Shown piece by piece: positions 23,014-32,419 of a stretch of DNA of 64,000 bases (position 1 is the stretch's first letter; the number at the start of each line of letters is the position of its first letter). The position numbers were made by a program, and so were the translations under genes. The DNA comes from Pisolithus tinctorius (Eukaryota > Basidiomycota > Agaricomycetes > Boletales > Pisolithaceae): the NCBI GenBank assembly GCA_024663395.1, contig JANFAH010000001.1:4464001-4528000 (forward strand), in the 5' to 3' direction. Below the pieces are notes generated by a model. The model was not told where the DNA came from. It ran no database searches and saw only the letters and a program-made list of their open reading frames with translations.

Positions 23014-23719
23014 ATGCCTTCCCAGCACCAGAGCAAGACCCCCCAACCAACCCCTGGCCACATCCGCAACTATTCCCAAGTTGCAGATGAAGAGCTGGTC
23101 ATCCTGACTGATGACTCCACCAACACTGAGCAAGAGAAGTCCGTGGAGAAGGCGCACTGACAAGAGGAGGCCAAGCGGAGAGAGAGAGAGTGCAAGGGAG
23201 AGTGCAAGGCCAAGCATGAGGAGGCCAAGAGGTGGAAGGTGGAGGAGGAGCGGTTGGAGGTGGAGTGGAAGAAGAGAGCAGAAGAGGAGGCTTGTAAGAA
23301 GAGGGCAGCAGAGGAAGAGGCAGAGAGCCTCTCAGGAGAGGGCCCAGGCCAGGTGGGATGAGGCTGTGCAGAGGTGAGTAGCAGAGTACTGTGAGTCAGG
23401 CAGAGCTGACCTATATATATATATATATTGATCTTATTCTACTTCAGGCTAACCAGTGCAGTGTATGACATCAACACTGCCCAGAAGGTCCCTGGGGCCT
23501 CTGTGGTGGTCACTGCAACCAGGAGAGCCCCCTGCACTCACTGTGTAGCAAGTCTGACAGCAGGGCAGTGCAAGCCAGGGCAAGGTAAGACCAGGGCCTG
23601 CATGCCCTGCCACAACAAGAAGAAGACCTGCATTTGGACATGGGAGGAGGTGGTGGCAGGGCCTTTGCAGAAGAGAGCAGGGACAGGGAGCTCCCAAGGG
23701 GAGAAGAAGAAGAGGATGC
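23014..23719 (+). pseudogene. A3 antisense accessory gene, first part (exon 1 and cysteine cluster)
   Basis: On the strand opposite to A3 pol. Exon 1 (23014-23373) encodes SKTPQPTPGH, VADEELVIL and a Glu/Arg/Lys-rich coiled coil, with in-frame TGA codons that correspond to arginine codons in A1. A GTGAGT donor and TTCAG acceptor (23374-23447) bound an intron containing a TA repeat. Exon 2 holds the cluster C-x2-C-x8-C-x9-C-x2-C-x6-C. E2 interrupts it at 23720, and the rest lies at 41545-42066. The cluster spacing is close to fungal Zn2Cys6 domains; binding to DNA is inferred. Confidence 0.7.
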
Positions 23720-24700
23720 TGTGAGTCAAAGTGTGGAAAGGTGGTGAAAACCAACCAAAACCAACACCAAAGACAAATATAGAGTGAGTGGTGGTGTACC
23801 TCCGCAGAACCTGGAATGCAGAAAGATCTAGTGTGGGGGAATTTCAATGGCAGGTGCTCCTAGTGCAAGTCATTGACAAGTTACACAGGAGAGGATGAAT
23901 GAACACTGATTGAGAAGGGGATGCTGAACAGGGCAGAGGTGTTCAGCCAAAAGGACTTCTAGAATGATGGTCCTTGATAAAAATGTGCTCCTGGCACAAG
24001 TTGTTGATGAGTTACACAGGAGTGAGGAATGACTAAGCAAAAGGTTGCTGACTAAGCATGGAGTGGACTGCAGATGATGAAGGATGGCAGATAGACTCTT
24101 TCAAATGAGCCTCAACTACCAAGTATATGAATGATGACAGATAGACCCCTTCGTGGAGCCTCAACTGTTGACGATGAGTTATGCTGAGCTGAGCTGAGCT
24201 GAACTGTTGAGTGAATGGCTTCTGGTTCACTTGTTGGTAGCTAAGTACATGGGGGTTTATATACTGTGGGGGGAGCACAGCTTGTGACAAACAAGGCACA
24301 AACACTTGGTAAGTAATGAGTAAGGACTGAGTAATCATGATGAGTAAGCAAGAAATGAAAAGTAAGCAAGCAAAGAAGATTGGTAAGTATTGGCAATGAA
24401 CAAGTCAAGGATAGTCAAAATATCATAGAATGAGTCAAATGGAGTCAGAAACTGAGCAAGTGCACTGATATCACATTAGGGGGTGGCAATGCAAGTCAGA
24501 TCTCGGCAGAGACATCTCTAGACCCAAAGATGGCATGACAGATGGATGGAGTTTCCAGATAGGGAAGTATTAATTCCAGAATTGAAGGGCATGAGTCAGG
24601 TGTCAAAGGGGGTTAGGGTGTTGGGGGTCTGTGGGGCAATGGGAGCATAAGTGATCACATCTCCCACCCTTTCATCCTCTCAGCGAAGTTAACAAAAACT

Positions 24701-25207
24701 TCATGGACAGGGCTCTGATGGAGGAGGAGGAGAAGGGGGAACGTCTTCTGCTGGATCTTGCAGTAAGAAGGCAAGATACATGTCATACTCATCATGAATG
24801 CAATCAGGGAGGCTGGAGAACAGTAGACTATACTGCAGCTGTTGCAATGTGGGAAGAATGATGGATGAGACTGGAATAAAGACAGTGCAGGGAGCAGGGA
24901 GGAACGATCCATATGCTTCATCAACTGGGGAGACTGAAACGACCACATAGGACCTTTCTAGCTGAGTGACAGACCTGAGGTGACCAAAGAACGTCCTTCT
25001 GGAAGTCATACTGACAAGGAGAACACACTGACCAAGCTGCATGGGACAAGACAGGGCTGACAATGATGGGATGAACCAGGGGGCTTCAGGACAGAAGCTG
25101 GTGGGAATGCCTGGCAGATATACGTAGCCACTGTCTCTGGCAAATGAGACAAGTGAGATGATTGACAAAGAGGCAGCCATGATTGATGGACTTAGTGAAA
25201 TGAGCAT
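24701..25207 (-). pseudogene. Repeat E protein, E2 copy (truncated by A2)
   Basis: The 168-codon frame matches the E1 protein through MTSRRTFFGHLRSV, LERSYVV and AYGSFLPAPC. The N-terminal part is cut off by the A2 insertion at 25266, and a remnant lies at 41230-41324. Retention of the frame in two diverged copies is the reason I treat E as protein-coding. Confidence 0.5.
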
Positions 25208-25265
25208 CTGATGGATGGAGTGCTATAGAAATGCGTAGAGTGCGAGGATCCTCTCCAAACCTGGA

Positions 25266-26000
25266 TGTCAAGTCTGGGCCTACTCCGACCAACTCCGACA
25301 CTATATAAGGTCTAGAGAGTGGTTTGGAAGCAAGTCCAACACGAAGGAACAGAACTCCGACTAGCGGAGTGGTGGCAGGAACAAAGGCTGCCGAGACACA
25401 GGCAGAGCGGAGTGAGGGCATTGGGTTTAGCTCATGCACTACCCCCTTGCACGATCTCAGCCCTCGTATTTCAGAGGGAGAGTACAGATGGAGAGTCAGA
25501 GATAACTCCGACAGGCAGAAGACAGAATCAGAGGGAGTAGGAACTAAGTTGATATTCATACTAAGGAACGGCGGAGTATGATACATGCTTTTATACTATT
25601 ACAGAGGTACAGTAACTGGAATTGGAACTGACATATGGAGACCCAGAAATCTTCAAGCAAAAACTTCCTAGACAATGAATGAAGGGTAGATGGAGGACAT
25701 ACAAATGGGTAACATAGAACATCCAGAAAAGGAAACAGTCCAGGTGCTGGACCATGTGGTGCATGCGCTGTGGAGTACCTGACTGCACACTGTCAGGGAG
25801 AAGTCCAAAGGTAGTCACATGACCCCTCAGAGAAGGGTCCGCCCAGTCCGGTAGGAGAGCAACACAAGTCTGACAGCAGTCGGAGTGGAGATGGTTCGTA
25901 GATGATAGAAGGTGGGTGGAGTTGGTGCAGAGTGAGCGAATGACCAGTGGAAAAGGGTGCGGAGTTAGTGATGACACAGGATGAACGCATGGTCATGACA
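25266..26000 (-). repeat. 3' LTR of A2
   Basis: A 735-bp family A LTR followed at 26001 by the polypurine tract complement GTGCCCCCCCC. The self-primer segment reads ATATTCATACT at 25552-25562, matching the A2 primer-binding site. Confidence 0.85.
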
Positions 26001-26197
26001 GTGCCCCCCCCTTAGGGCCTGAACCCCTGAAGGCTGCATGTACGGAATGAGATCAACATGAGTTGATCATTTGAAATTATTTTGATGCCTCGAGGATAAT
26101 GGCTTTAGCCATGGCAGTGTGGGGAGAGGGATCTCCCTACACTAAGAGTGTATGTATAGTGTCAATAGGAAGTCTACTAAGTGGCTATAGGGCTTGC

Positions 26198-26910
26198 TGT
26201 CAAGTCCGGGCCTACTCCAACCAACTCCAACGCTTAATAAGGTCTAGAGGAGGGTCCGGAAGCAAGTCCGACACACAGGGACAGAACTCCGACTAGCGGA
26301 GTGTCGGCAGGAACGAAGTCCGCCGAGACAAAGGCGGAGCGGAGTGAGGGCGTTGGGTTTAGCTCGTGCGCTACCCCCTTGCATGATCTCAGCCCTCGTA
26401 TTTCAGAGGGAGAGTACAGACAGAGAGTTGGAGATAACTCTGACAGACAGAAGACGGAATCAGAGGGAGTAGGAACTAAGATGATATTCGTACTGAAGAA
26501 CAGCGGAGTACAGTACATGTTTTTATACTACTACGGAGGTACAGTAACCAGAATCAGAACTGACATACGGAGACTCATAAGTTTTCAAGTAAAACTTCCT
26601 GGACGACGAACAAAGGGTAGACGGAGGACATACGAACGGGTAACACAGAACATCCAAAAAAGGAAACAGTCCAGGCGCTGGACCACGTGGTGAGCGCGCT
26701 GTGGAGTACCTGACTGCGAAGGTAGTCACATGCCCCTCAGAGAACGGACCGCTCAGTCCGGTAGGAGAGTAACACAAGTCCGACAGCAGTTGGAGCGGAG
26801 ATTGTTCGTAAACAGCAGACATTGGGCGGAGTTGGTGCGGAGTGAGTGAACAACCGGCGGAGTACGGTGCGGAGCGTATAGGGACTTATAATGAACGCAC
26901 GGTCGTGACA
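26198..26910 (-). repeat. 3' LTR of A1
   Basis: 713 bp, TGTCAAG...GTGACA, the same length as the 5' LTR. It sits beside the polypurine tract at 26911 and target repeat CTTGC at 26193-26197. Confidence 0.93.
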
Positions 26911-26925
26911 GTGCCCCCCCCCTAG
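26911..26925 (-). promoter_or_regulatory. Polypurine tract of A1
   Basis: The minus strand reads CTAGGGGGGGGGCAC directly before the 3' LTR. This is the expected primer for plus-strand DNA synthesis. The same tract adjoins the 3' LTRs of A2 and A3. Confidence 0.75.
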
Positions 26926-26960
26926 GGCCTGAACCCCTGAAGGCCGCATGTACGGGACGA

Positions 26961-26978
26961 GATCAACACGAGTTGATC
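26961..26978. promoter_or_regulatory. Conserved hairpin near the A polypurine tract
   Basis: GATCAAC-ACGA-GTTGATC, with 7-bp arms, lies about 50 bp inside the 3' LTR. It is preserved in A2 (near 26052) and A3 (near 22872), where only loop bases changed. The role is unknown; an RNA structure or a promoter element of the antisense gene are possibilities. Confidence 0.4.
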
Positions 26979-27104
26979 ATTTGAAATTATTTTGATGCCT
27001 CGAGGATAATGGCTTTAGCTGCGGCGGAGCTCCGTCGGAGTTCGAAGTACTGCTTAAAAACACGTGTTAGGGTACTGAACCTTCGTATCCCATCCCCCAT
27101 CATC

Positions 27105-27398
27105 ATGTCTTCCCAGCGCCAGAGCAGAACCCCCCAGCCAACCCCTGGCCATGTCCGCGACTACTCCCAAGTCGCGGATGAAGAACTGGCCGTTCTCACA
27201 GACGACTCCACTGACACCGAGCGGGAGAAGTCCGCGGAGAAGGCGCGCCGTCGAGAGGAGACCGAGCGGAGAGAGAGAGAACGCGAGGCAGAGCACAAGG
27301 CCAAACGCGAGGAGGCCAAGAGGCGGAAGGCGGAGGAGGAGAGGTTGGAGGCGGAGTATTATGGCGGAGGTTGGTACGGGCCAGGTTTGTGCGGATAG
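27105..27398 (+). pseudogene. A1 antisense accessory gene, truncated to part of exon 1
   Basis: It starts SSQRQSRTPQPTPGH and continues through the Arg/Glu-rich coiled coil. After EERLEAE the reading runs into sequence that in A2 lies about 1.2 kb further on. The cysteine cluster and the C-terminal half are gone. The deletion joins two GGCGGAG/GGTGGAG-like words and also makes this frame overlap the end of pol. No CGA-type stops are present in the remaining part. Confidence 0.7.
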
Positions 27399-30300
27399 CG
27401 TTCATGGAAAGCGGATACTATGTCAGAAGCGTGATCCAGCTCAGTTGCAAGCAACCAAGAGGTTTCTTCGTCGGTGTTCTCGTAACCAGCCCAGCGGACT
27501 AGATACAAGAGTTGACAATGGCGGCGACGGCGGTCCACCTTAGAGTCGAGTATCTCTGATACTTCGTACTCAAGGTCACCATCGACATCCACTGGCGGAG
27601 GCGGAGGTTGTTGTCGGTTTGGGAAAGGGTTAGCCGCTGCGGCTTCCAGTTGTGAGACATGGAAGACCGGATGTACCGAGCACATAGAGTCAGGGAGCTT
27701 AAGGGTGACCGAGTGCGTACCTGGCCTGGCCAAGATGGTGAACGGACCTAAGTACTTTTTGGAGAGTTTTTCCGAAGGACGAGTTGAGTGGAAGTACTTG
27801 GCTTTGACGTAGGCCTGTTCTCCGACCTTGAACTCAGGCGGAGGTATGCGTCTAGCATCCGCTGGACCCTGGTAGCGCTGTTGAGCGGCGGACATTTCGG
27901 AGCGGAGGAAATCATGAAGGGCGGAGAGTTCGACGACGTAGTCGTGAGCCCTCGGAGAGGTAAAGTCTTGGTCAGGGACCACAGACAAGTTTGGATGGTA
28001 TCCCTTGTTAGCGAAGAAGGGAGAGACCCCAGTAGTCGCACTTGGTGCGTTGTTGAAAGCGAACTCCGCAAGAGGTAAGAGCTCCGCCCAGTTGTCTTGT
28101 TGGTAGTTACAGTAGACACGAAGGTACTGCTTGAGGGTCTGGTTCGTTCGCTCGGTCTGGCCGTCGCCTTCTGGGTGGTAACCCGAAGTGAAGTGAAGAC
28201 GCATATCAAGGGCCTTTCCTAGAGAGTGGAAGAAGTGTGAGACGAACTCAGGACCTCTGTCGGAGGTGACATTAGCTGGTACGCCGTGCTTAGAGAAGAC
28301 ATGGGTTAGGAAGAGCTTAGCGAGTTCGGCGGAGGTGACGGAGTCGTGGGGAGGGATGAACACCACTTGCTTTGAGAGGCGGTCCACTACCACGAGTATG
28401 GCGGAGTAGCCGTCGGAGTTGGGCAGGTGTTCGATGAAGTCCATGGAGATGGAGTTCCAAGGTCTCTCTGGGACGGGGAGTTGCTTCAGTAGACCATAAG
28501 GGCGGTGACGCGGAGTTTTGCTCTGTCCACAGGCAGTGCAAGACCTGACGTACTCCTTTACGTTGGAGCGGAGGTTGGGCCACACGTAGTCCCTGCGGAC
28601 GAGTTCTAAGGTGCGGTTTTGCCCGAAATGGCCTGCTAGAGGATGATCATGCTTGAACCGAAGCACTCGGAGGTGGAGGTCATCAATGTCAGGGACAAAG
28701 ATACGACCGTCAAGGCGGAGTAGACCGTCGGAGTCCAAGGACCACCGAGGCTTAGTCGGAGTTGGGAGATGGCTGGCGGAGACAGGATCGGAGGGTAGGG
28801 CGGAGATGATGTCGGAGTGCAAGCACTCAACATCGAAGACCATGGCGGCGCGGAGCACAGGTGTCATGAGGGTGGTGGTATGGAGGGACGACGCGAGTTG
28901 CTCCTGTGTAAACATAGGGCGGAGATTGTGAGGATTTACCTGCGCGTAGTCCCTATCCCCCCCTTTTGGGTAGACGTCCCAACGTCGCGTAAGTGCGTCA
29001 GGTTTGGCTCCCAGGCGGCCAGGTCGGAAGCGGATGGAAAGATTGAACTGGGAAAGGTACTCCGACCAGCGGGCCTGTCGACAAGTGAGAACCTTAGAGG
29101 TAGAAAAGTACTCAAGGTTTTTGTGGTCCGTCACCACGTCGACAGGTAAGGCGGAGCCTTCTAAGTAATGCCGCCAATGGCGGAAGGCCTCGAAGATAGC
29201 CAACAGCTCCTTGTCATGGGTATCATAGTTGAGTTCTGGCGCGGTCATGGTGCGGGAGTAGAAAGCGACTGGGCGGAGTTCACCGTCGGAGCAGGTGATC
29301 GACAAAATGCCAGCAATGGCATAGTCGGAGGCGTCAGTTTCCACTGTAAGCGGAGCGTCAGGGACCCAATGAGTGAGAATGGGAGCGGAGCTGAAGGCAT
29401 CCTTCAGGCGGAGGAAAGCGGAGCGGCACTCCTCGGAAAAGTTCCAAGGAGCACCCTTTCGCGTGAGGCGAGTGAGCGGAACGACGATGTCGGAGTAGTT
29501 ATTAATGAATCGTCTATAGAAATTTGCGAAACCAAGGAAAGACTGGATGTCTCGCACCTTCCGCGGCTCAGGCCAGTCGCGGACTGCCTGAACCTTCTCG
29601 GCGGACATGGTGAGACCGGAAGGAGAAAGAACATAACTGAGGTACTTGACGGAGTCGGAGTGAAACTCGCACTTCTCTGGCTTGGCATAAAGACCATGCT
29701 TTCGAAGGCGGCGGAGTACCTCTTTCACATGTTCGCGGTGCGACTCCATGTTCTGCGAATAAATTAAGATGTCATCGAGGTATACCACGACGCAGACATC
29801 GAGCATGTCCGCAAAGATGCTATTAACAAACCGCTGGAAGGCTACAGGCGCATTAGTCAGACCGAATGGCATTACCCGCCACTCGTAAGAACCATAACAA
29901 GTGCGGAAAGCCGTTTTCCATTCATCTCCGTCTGCTATGCGGACCAGATGATAGGCATGGCAGAGGTCGATCTTGGTATAGACTTTAGCGCGGCTTGGGG
30001 AGTCGAGTAGGTCGGAGATGAGCGGCAGCGGATAGCGATCTTTTTTCGTGATTTTGTTGAGTCCTCGATAGTCTACACAGAGGCGGAGTGAACCGTCCTT
30101 CTTCTTTACGAAGAGGACAGGGGCACCGTGAGCGGAGGTGGACTGCTTGATGAAACCGTAGCCAAGATGCTCGTCAATGAAGGTGCGGAGAGCTTCAAGC
30201 TCTGGCGGAGAAAGAGAGTAGATTGTACCGATGGGTGGAGAAGCTCCTTCCTCGAGGTCGATCTTGAGATCGAACGAGCGGTGTGGCAGAAGTTCAGTGG

Positions 30301-31084
30301 CCTTGTCTTTGCTAAAGACGTCGGCAAACTCGTGATACTCAGAAGGAACCGAGGAGAGGTCAGGAGGCGGAGATGAAGCGGAGGACGCACGAAGCTTCAC
30401 ATCATCAGCGGAGAGTTGTAAGTGGAACTGTCTAGAGCCAGGGAGAGCACAGGCTCTGACATACGCAGCAGCATTGATGAGTGAGACGAGCGGAGCGGAG
30501 CGCGGCGAGTCGGTCGGAGATGCAGTCGGAACTGCAAACGGAGCGGAGGGTGTCGGATCCGGAGCGGAGGTCGCAGCGGAAGGTGACGAAGGTGCCTGGG
30601 GCGTCGGCATTCCCTGTAGTGGTGGTTTGAACGATATACTGCCCAGTACCCAGTCAATCGACAGATTGAAGCGGGTGAGCCAGTTGTGTCCTAATACCAG
30701 CGAACAAGAAGAATCCAACGGAGTAACATAAAACGAAGCGGAATTGACATCGCCGGAAGGAAAGCGGAGGGAAAGATCTACTTCTTGGGAAATGACAGCA
30801 TTGGTACTACCATCAAACAAGCGGAGCGGAATTGGCGGAGAAACGGAGGAGAAAGGAATGTCATATTTTTTGATTATAGACGGGTCTATGAAACAATGAG
30901 AAGAGCCAGAATCGATCAACGCAGAAACAGTATCAACAGAATAATCCGGAAGAGTTACAGACGGAAGTAAAGAGTTGGGACTAGAAAGAGCAGACGCGTT
31001 GAGTCGGATGTCCGGTTGCGCACAGTTGGGTTCAACGCTTCCTCCAGGCTGTGCGAGCTCCCTGGAGGAGCGGACTAATTTTTT
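27359..31084 (-). CDS. pol: A1 pol polyprotein: protease, RT, RNase H, integrase, chromodomain
   Basis: The open frame extends from the frameshift at the gag stop to 27359, about 1240 codons. Protease: LIDSGSSHCFID and [28 protein letters not shown] and the catalytic YLDDILIYS. RNase H: VETDASDYAIAG and DHKNLEYF. Integrase: HHCC zinc finger (H-H then CTACGQ), then SMDFIEHLP, TSDRGPEF and GQTERTNQTL, which carry the D,D,E triad. The C-terminal chromodomain (YEVSEIL, YLVRWAGY, TSWLLATELDHAS) would target integration to marked chromatin, as in other chromoviruses. It has no own ATG at the start and is expressed by -1 frameshifting. No stop interrupts it. Confidence 0.95.
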   Translation of the reverse strand, partial: KKLVRSSRELAQPGGSVEPNCAQPDIRLNASALSSPNSLLPSVTLPDYSVDTVSALIDSGSSHCFIDPSIIKKYDIPFSSVSPPIPLRLFDGSTNAVISQEVDLSLRFPSGDVNSASFYVTPLDSSCSLVLGHNWLTRFNLSIDWVLGSISFKPPLQGMPTPQAPSSPSAATSAPDPTPSAPFAVPTASPTDSPRSAPLVSLINAAAYVRACALPGSRQFHLQLSADDVKLRASSASSPPPDLSSVPSEYHEFADVFSKDKATELLPHRSFDLKIDLEEGASPPIGTIYSLSPPELEALRTFIDEHLGYGFIKQSTSAHGAPVLFVKKKDGSLRLCVDYRGLNKITKKDRYPLPLISDLLDSPSRAKVYTKIDLCHAYHLVRIADGDEWKTAFRTCYGSYEWRVMPFGLTNAPVAFQRFVNSIFADMLDVCVVVYLDDILIYSQNMESHREHVKEVLRRLRKHGLYAKPEKCEFHSDSVKYLSYVLSPSGLTMSAEKVQAVRDWPEPRKVRDIQSFLGFANFYRRFINNYSDIVVPLTRLTRKGAPWNFSEECRSAFLRLKDAFSSAPILTHWVPDAPLTVETDASDYAIAGILSITCSDGELRPVAFYSRTMTAPELNYDTHDKELLAIFEAFRHWRHYLEGSALPVDVVTDHKNLEYFSTSKVLTCRQARWSEYLSQFNLSIRFRPGRLGAKPDALTRRWDVYPKGGDRDYAQVNPHNLRPMFTQEQLASSLHTTTLMTPVLRAAMVFDVECLHSDIISALPSDPVSASHLPTPTKPRWSLDSDGLLRLDGRIFVPDIDDLHLRVLRFKHDHPLAGHFGQNRTLELVRRDYVWPNLRSNVKEYVRSCTACGQSKTPRHRPYGLLKQLPVPERPWNSISMDFIEHLPNSDGYSAILVVVDRLSKQVVFIPPHDSVTSAELAKLFLTHVFSKHGVPANVTSDRGPEFVSHFFHSLGKALDMRLHFTSGYHPEGDGQTERTNQTLKQYLRVYCNYQQDNWAELLPLAEFAFNNAPSATTGVSPFFANKGYHPNLSVVPDQDFTSPRAHDYVVELSALHDFLRSEMSAAQQRYQGPADARRIPPPEFKVGEQAYVKAKYFHSTRPSEKLSKKYLGPFTILARPGTHSVTLKLPDSMCSVHPVFHVSQLEAAAANPFPNRQQPPPPPVDVDGDLEYEVSEILDSKVDRRRRHCQLLYLVRWAGYENTDEETSWLLATELDHASDIVSAFHERYPHKPGPYQPPP

Positions 31085-31086
31085 GA
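31075..31086 (-). promoter_or_regulatory. -1 ribosomal frameshift site between A1 gag and pol
   Basis: The minus strand reads TCA AAA AAT TAG, the heptamer A AAA AAT abutting the gag stop. The -1 frame is open upstream of the heptamer's last codons and continues through VRSSRELAQPGG into protease. The heptamer is unchanged in A2 (39167-39173) and A3 (49347-49353). Confidence 0.65.
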
Positions 31087-32358
31087 CTCTGCCTTCTCCG
31101 CAGGCGGAGTAGGCGGAGTTTCAGCCGTAGCTGCACAGGCTTTGGCTGCGCGAGAGGTGGACTTGGGACAGTCCTTGGCGGAATGGCCAGCCTTGCCACA
31201 GAAGAGGCAGAGGTTATTCTTCATCCTGCGCTGTCGTTCAGCGGAGGTGAGTTTGCCATCCTTGCCCAGAAGATGGGCAATATTGGACTTGGACGCGTCG
31301 GACTTGGGCAGGTCTTTCTGTTTGCCCTTGCCCTTGGCGTCGGACTTCGGAGCAGAGGCGGAGGACGACGATTTACTTTTGTTGTCGGAGTTTGAGGACT
31401 GCGACTTGTCGGAGGCAGACTTGGTGGTACGTGAGATCTCTGCTTTGCGCTCCCAGTAGCGCACATCGATGGTCTGAGCGAGTTCGCGGAGTTGTGCAAG
31501 GGTGGAAGGTTTTCCGATGCAAGCGATCTCGTCCTTGATGCGGTCTGGAAGTCCGCTATAGAAGCGGTGGCAGAGCGCACCGACACCGTAGTCCTTGACC
31601 TGTGAAGCCCAGCGATTGAACTCCACGACGTATTTGGTAATTCGAGACCCATCCTTCATGGTGAGGTTCTTGAGTTGTTGGACGGCATCCACTATGGCAT
31701 CATGCGGACCGAAATTAGTTGTGAGCTCTTGTAAGAACTCGTGATAGTCGTCCATCCAGAGCGGGCGGTCATAGTTGTCGGGGTTTAGCAAATCTGGCTC
31801 GAACCAAGCCAGGGCCATACCCTTAAGATAAGATTGAGCGAAGGTAACCTTTGCTCTGTCGGAGCGGAATGCGCGAGGGCGGTCTTGGAAGTTCAGCTCG
31901 CACTGAACGAGGAACTCACGGAGTTTTTTAGGGTCGGAGCCGTCGAAAGTGTCAGGCTCACGGACTTTGGTTTTCGGAGTGGAGTCCCCAGTACGCGAAC
32001 TAGACCACGCAAGCGCATGGACAGCTCTAGCAAGAGCTACGAGGGGATCCTCTGGCGGCTCAGCCGGGTCTTTGGGGACATCCCCATCACCGCTGCCCCC
32101 ACCGTCGGGATCACCATCAGGATAATCAGGGTCGGGGTCGGGTCCATCATCTCGGTTACGAGGAGACGGAGTATGGAAGGCTGATGGGTGGAGGTTGGAG
32201 CGACCAGCTTGCGAAGCGCTTTCGCCTTCAGCGCGAGAGCAGCGTCGAGCGGAGAATGATTGGAACTGTTCGATGACGGAAGGGAGTCGACGCGGATTAG
32301 CTAGCGCAACAGCGAGGTTCTCAGCGACCTCTCTCTGGGATTGAGCTCGAGTTCTCAT
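31075..32358 (-). CDS. gag: A1 Gag
   Basis: A 427-aa open frame starting MRTRAQSQREVAENL. A Pro/Asp/Gly-rich linker (about 85-110) is followed by the capsid region with DTFDGSDPKKL, FAQSYLKGMALAWF, LWMDDYHEF, LTMKDGSRITKYVVEFN and FYSGLPDRIKDE (about 130-290). A Ser/Lys-rich stretch and one CCHC zinc knuckle, CLFCGKAGHSAKDC (about 385-400), complete it. Gag forms the virus-like particle and binds the element RNA. The start lies about 48 nt after the primer-binding site, and no other upstream ATG in frame is needed. A2 and A3 encode full-length homologues. Confidence 0.95.
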   Translation of the reverse strand: MRTRAQSQREVAENLAVALANPRRLPSVIEQFQSFSARRCSRAEGESASQAGRSNLHPSAFHTPSPRNRDDGPDPDPDYPDGDPDGGGSGDGDVPKDPAEPPEDPLVALARAVHALAWSSSRTGDSTPKTKVREPDTFDGSDPKKLREFLVQCELNFQDRPRAFRSDRAKVTFAQSYLKGMALAWFEPDLLNPDNYDRPLWMDDYHEFLQELTTNFGPHDAIVDAVQQLKNLTMKDGSRITKYVVEFNRWASQVKDYGVGALCHRFYSGLPDRIKDEIACIGKPSTLAQLRELAQTIDVRYWERKAEISRTTKSASDKSQSSNSDNKSKSSSSASAPKSDAKGKGKQKDLPKSDASKSNIAHLLGKDGKLTSAERQRRMKNNLCLFCGKAGHSAKDCPKSTSRAAKACAATAETPPTPPAEKAESKN

Positions 32359-32406
32359 AACGGTGTAAGTTTTTTGGAAGACAGAAAAGGAGATCGTACA
32401 AGTGCG

Positions 32407-32417
32407 AGTACGAATAT
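32407..32417 (-). promoter_or_regulatory. A1 primer-binding site, self-priming type
   Basis: On the minus strand ATATTCGTACT begins two bases after the 5' LTR. It is the exact reverse complement of AGTACGAATAT at 32716-32706 inside the LTR, the predicted first 11 nt of the RNA. It does not begin with TGG as tRNA-primed sites do. This is the arrangement known for Tf1/sushi-type elements. Confidence 0.75.
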
Positions 32418-32419
32418 AC

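Noticed and set aside
23715..23724. Target duplication for E2
   Set aside because: The flanks GATGC and ACGTG do not match convincingly, so I did not use them as evidence for the insertion mechanism.
29168..29767. Plus-strand open frame of 199 codons opposite A1 pol
   Set aside because: It is the shadow of the RT/RNase H coding region. It recurs at the same place in A2 and A3 only because pol does, and it has no motif of its own.
32395..32419. tRNA-primed primer-binding site
   Set aside because: No TGG start follows the LTR. The site instead matches the LTR-internal RNA start, in A and D families alike.
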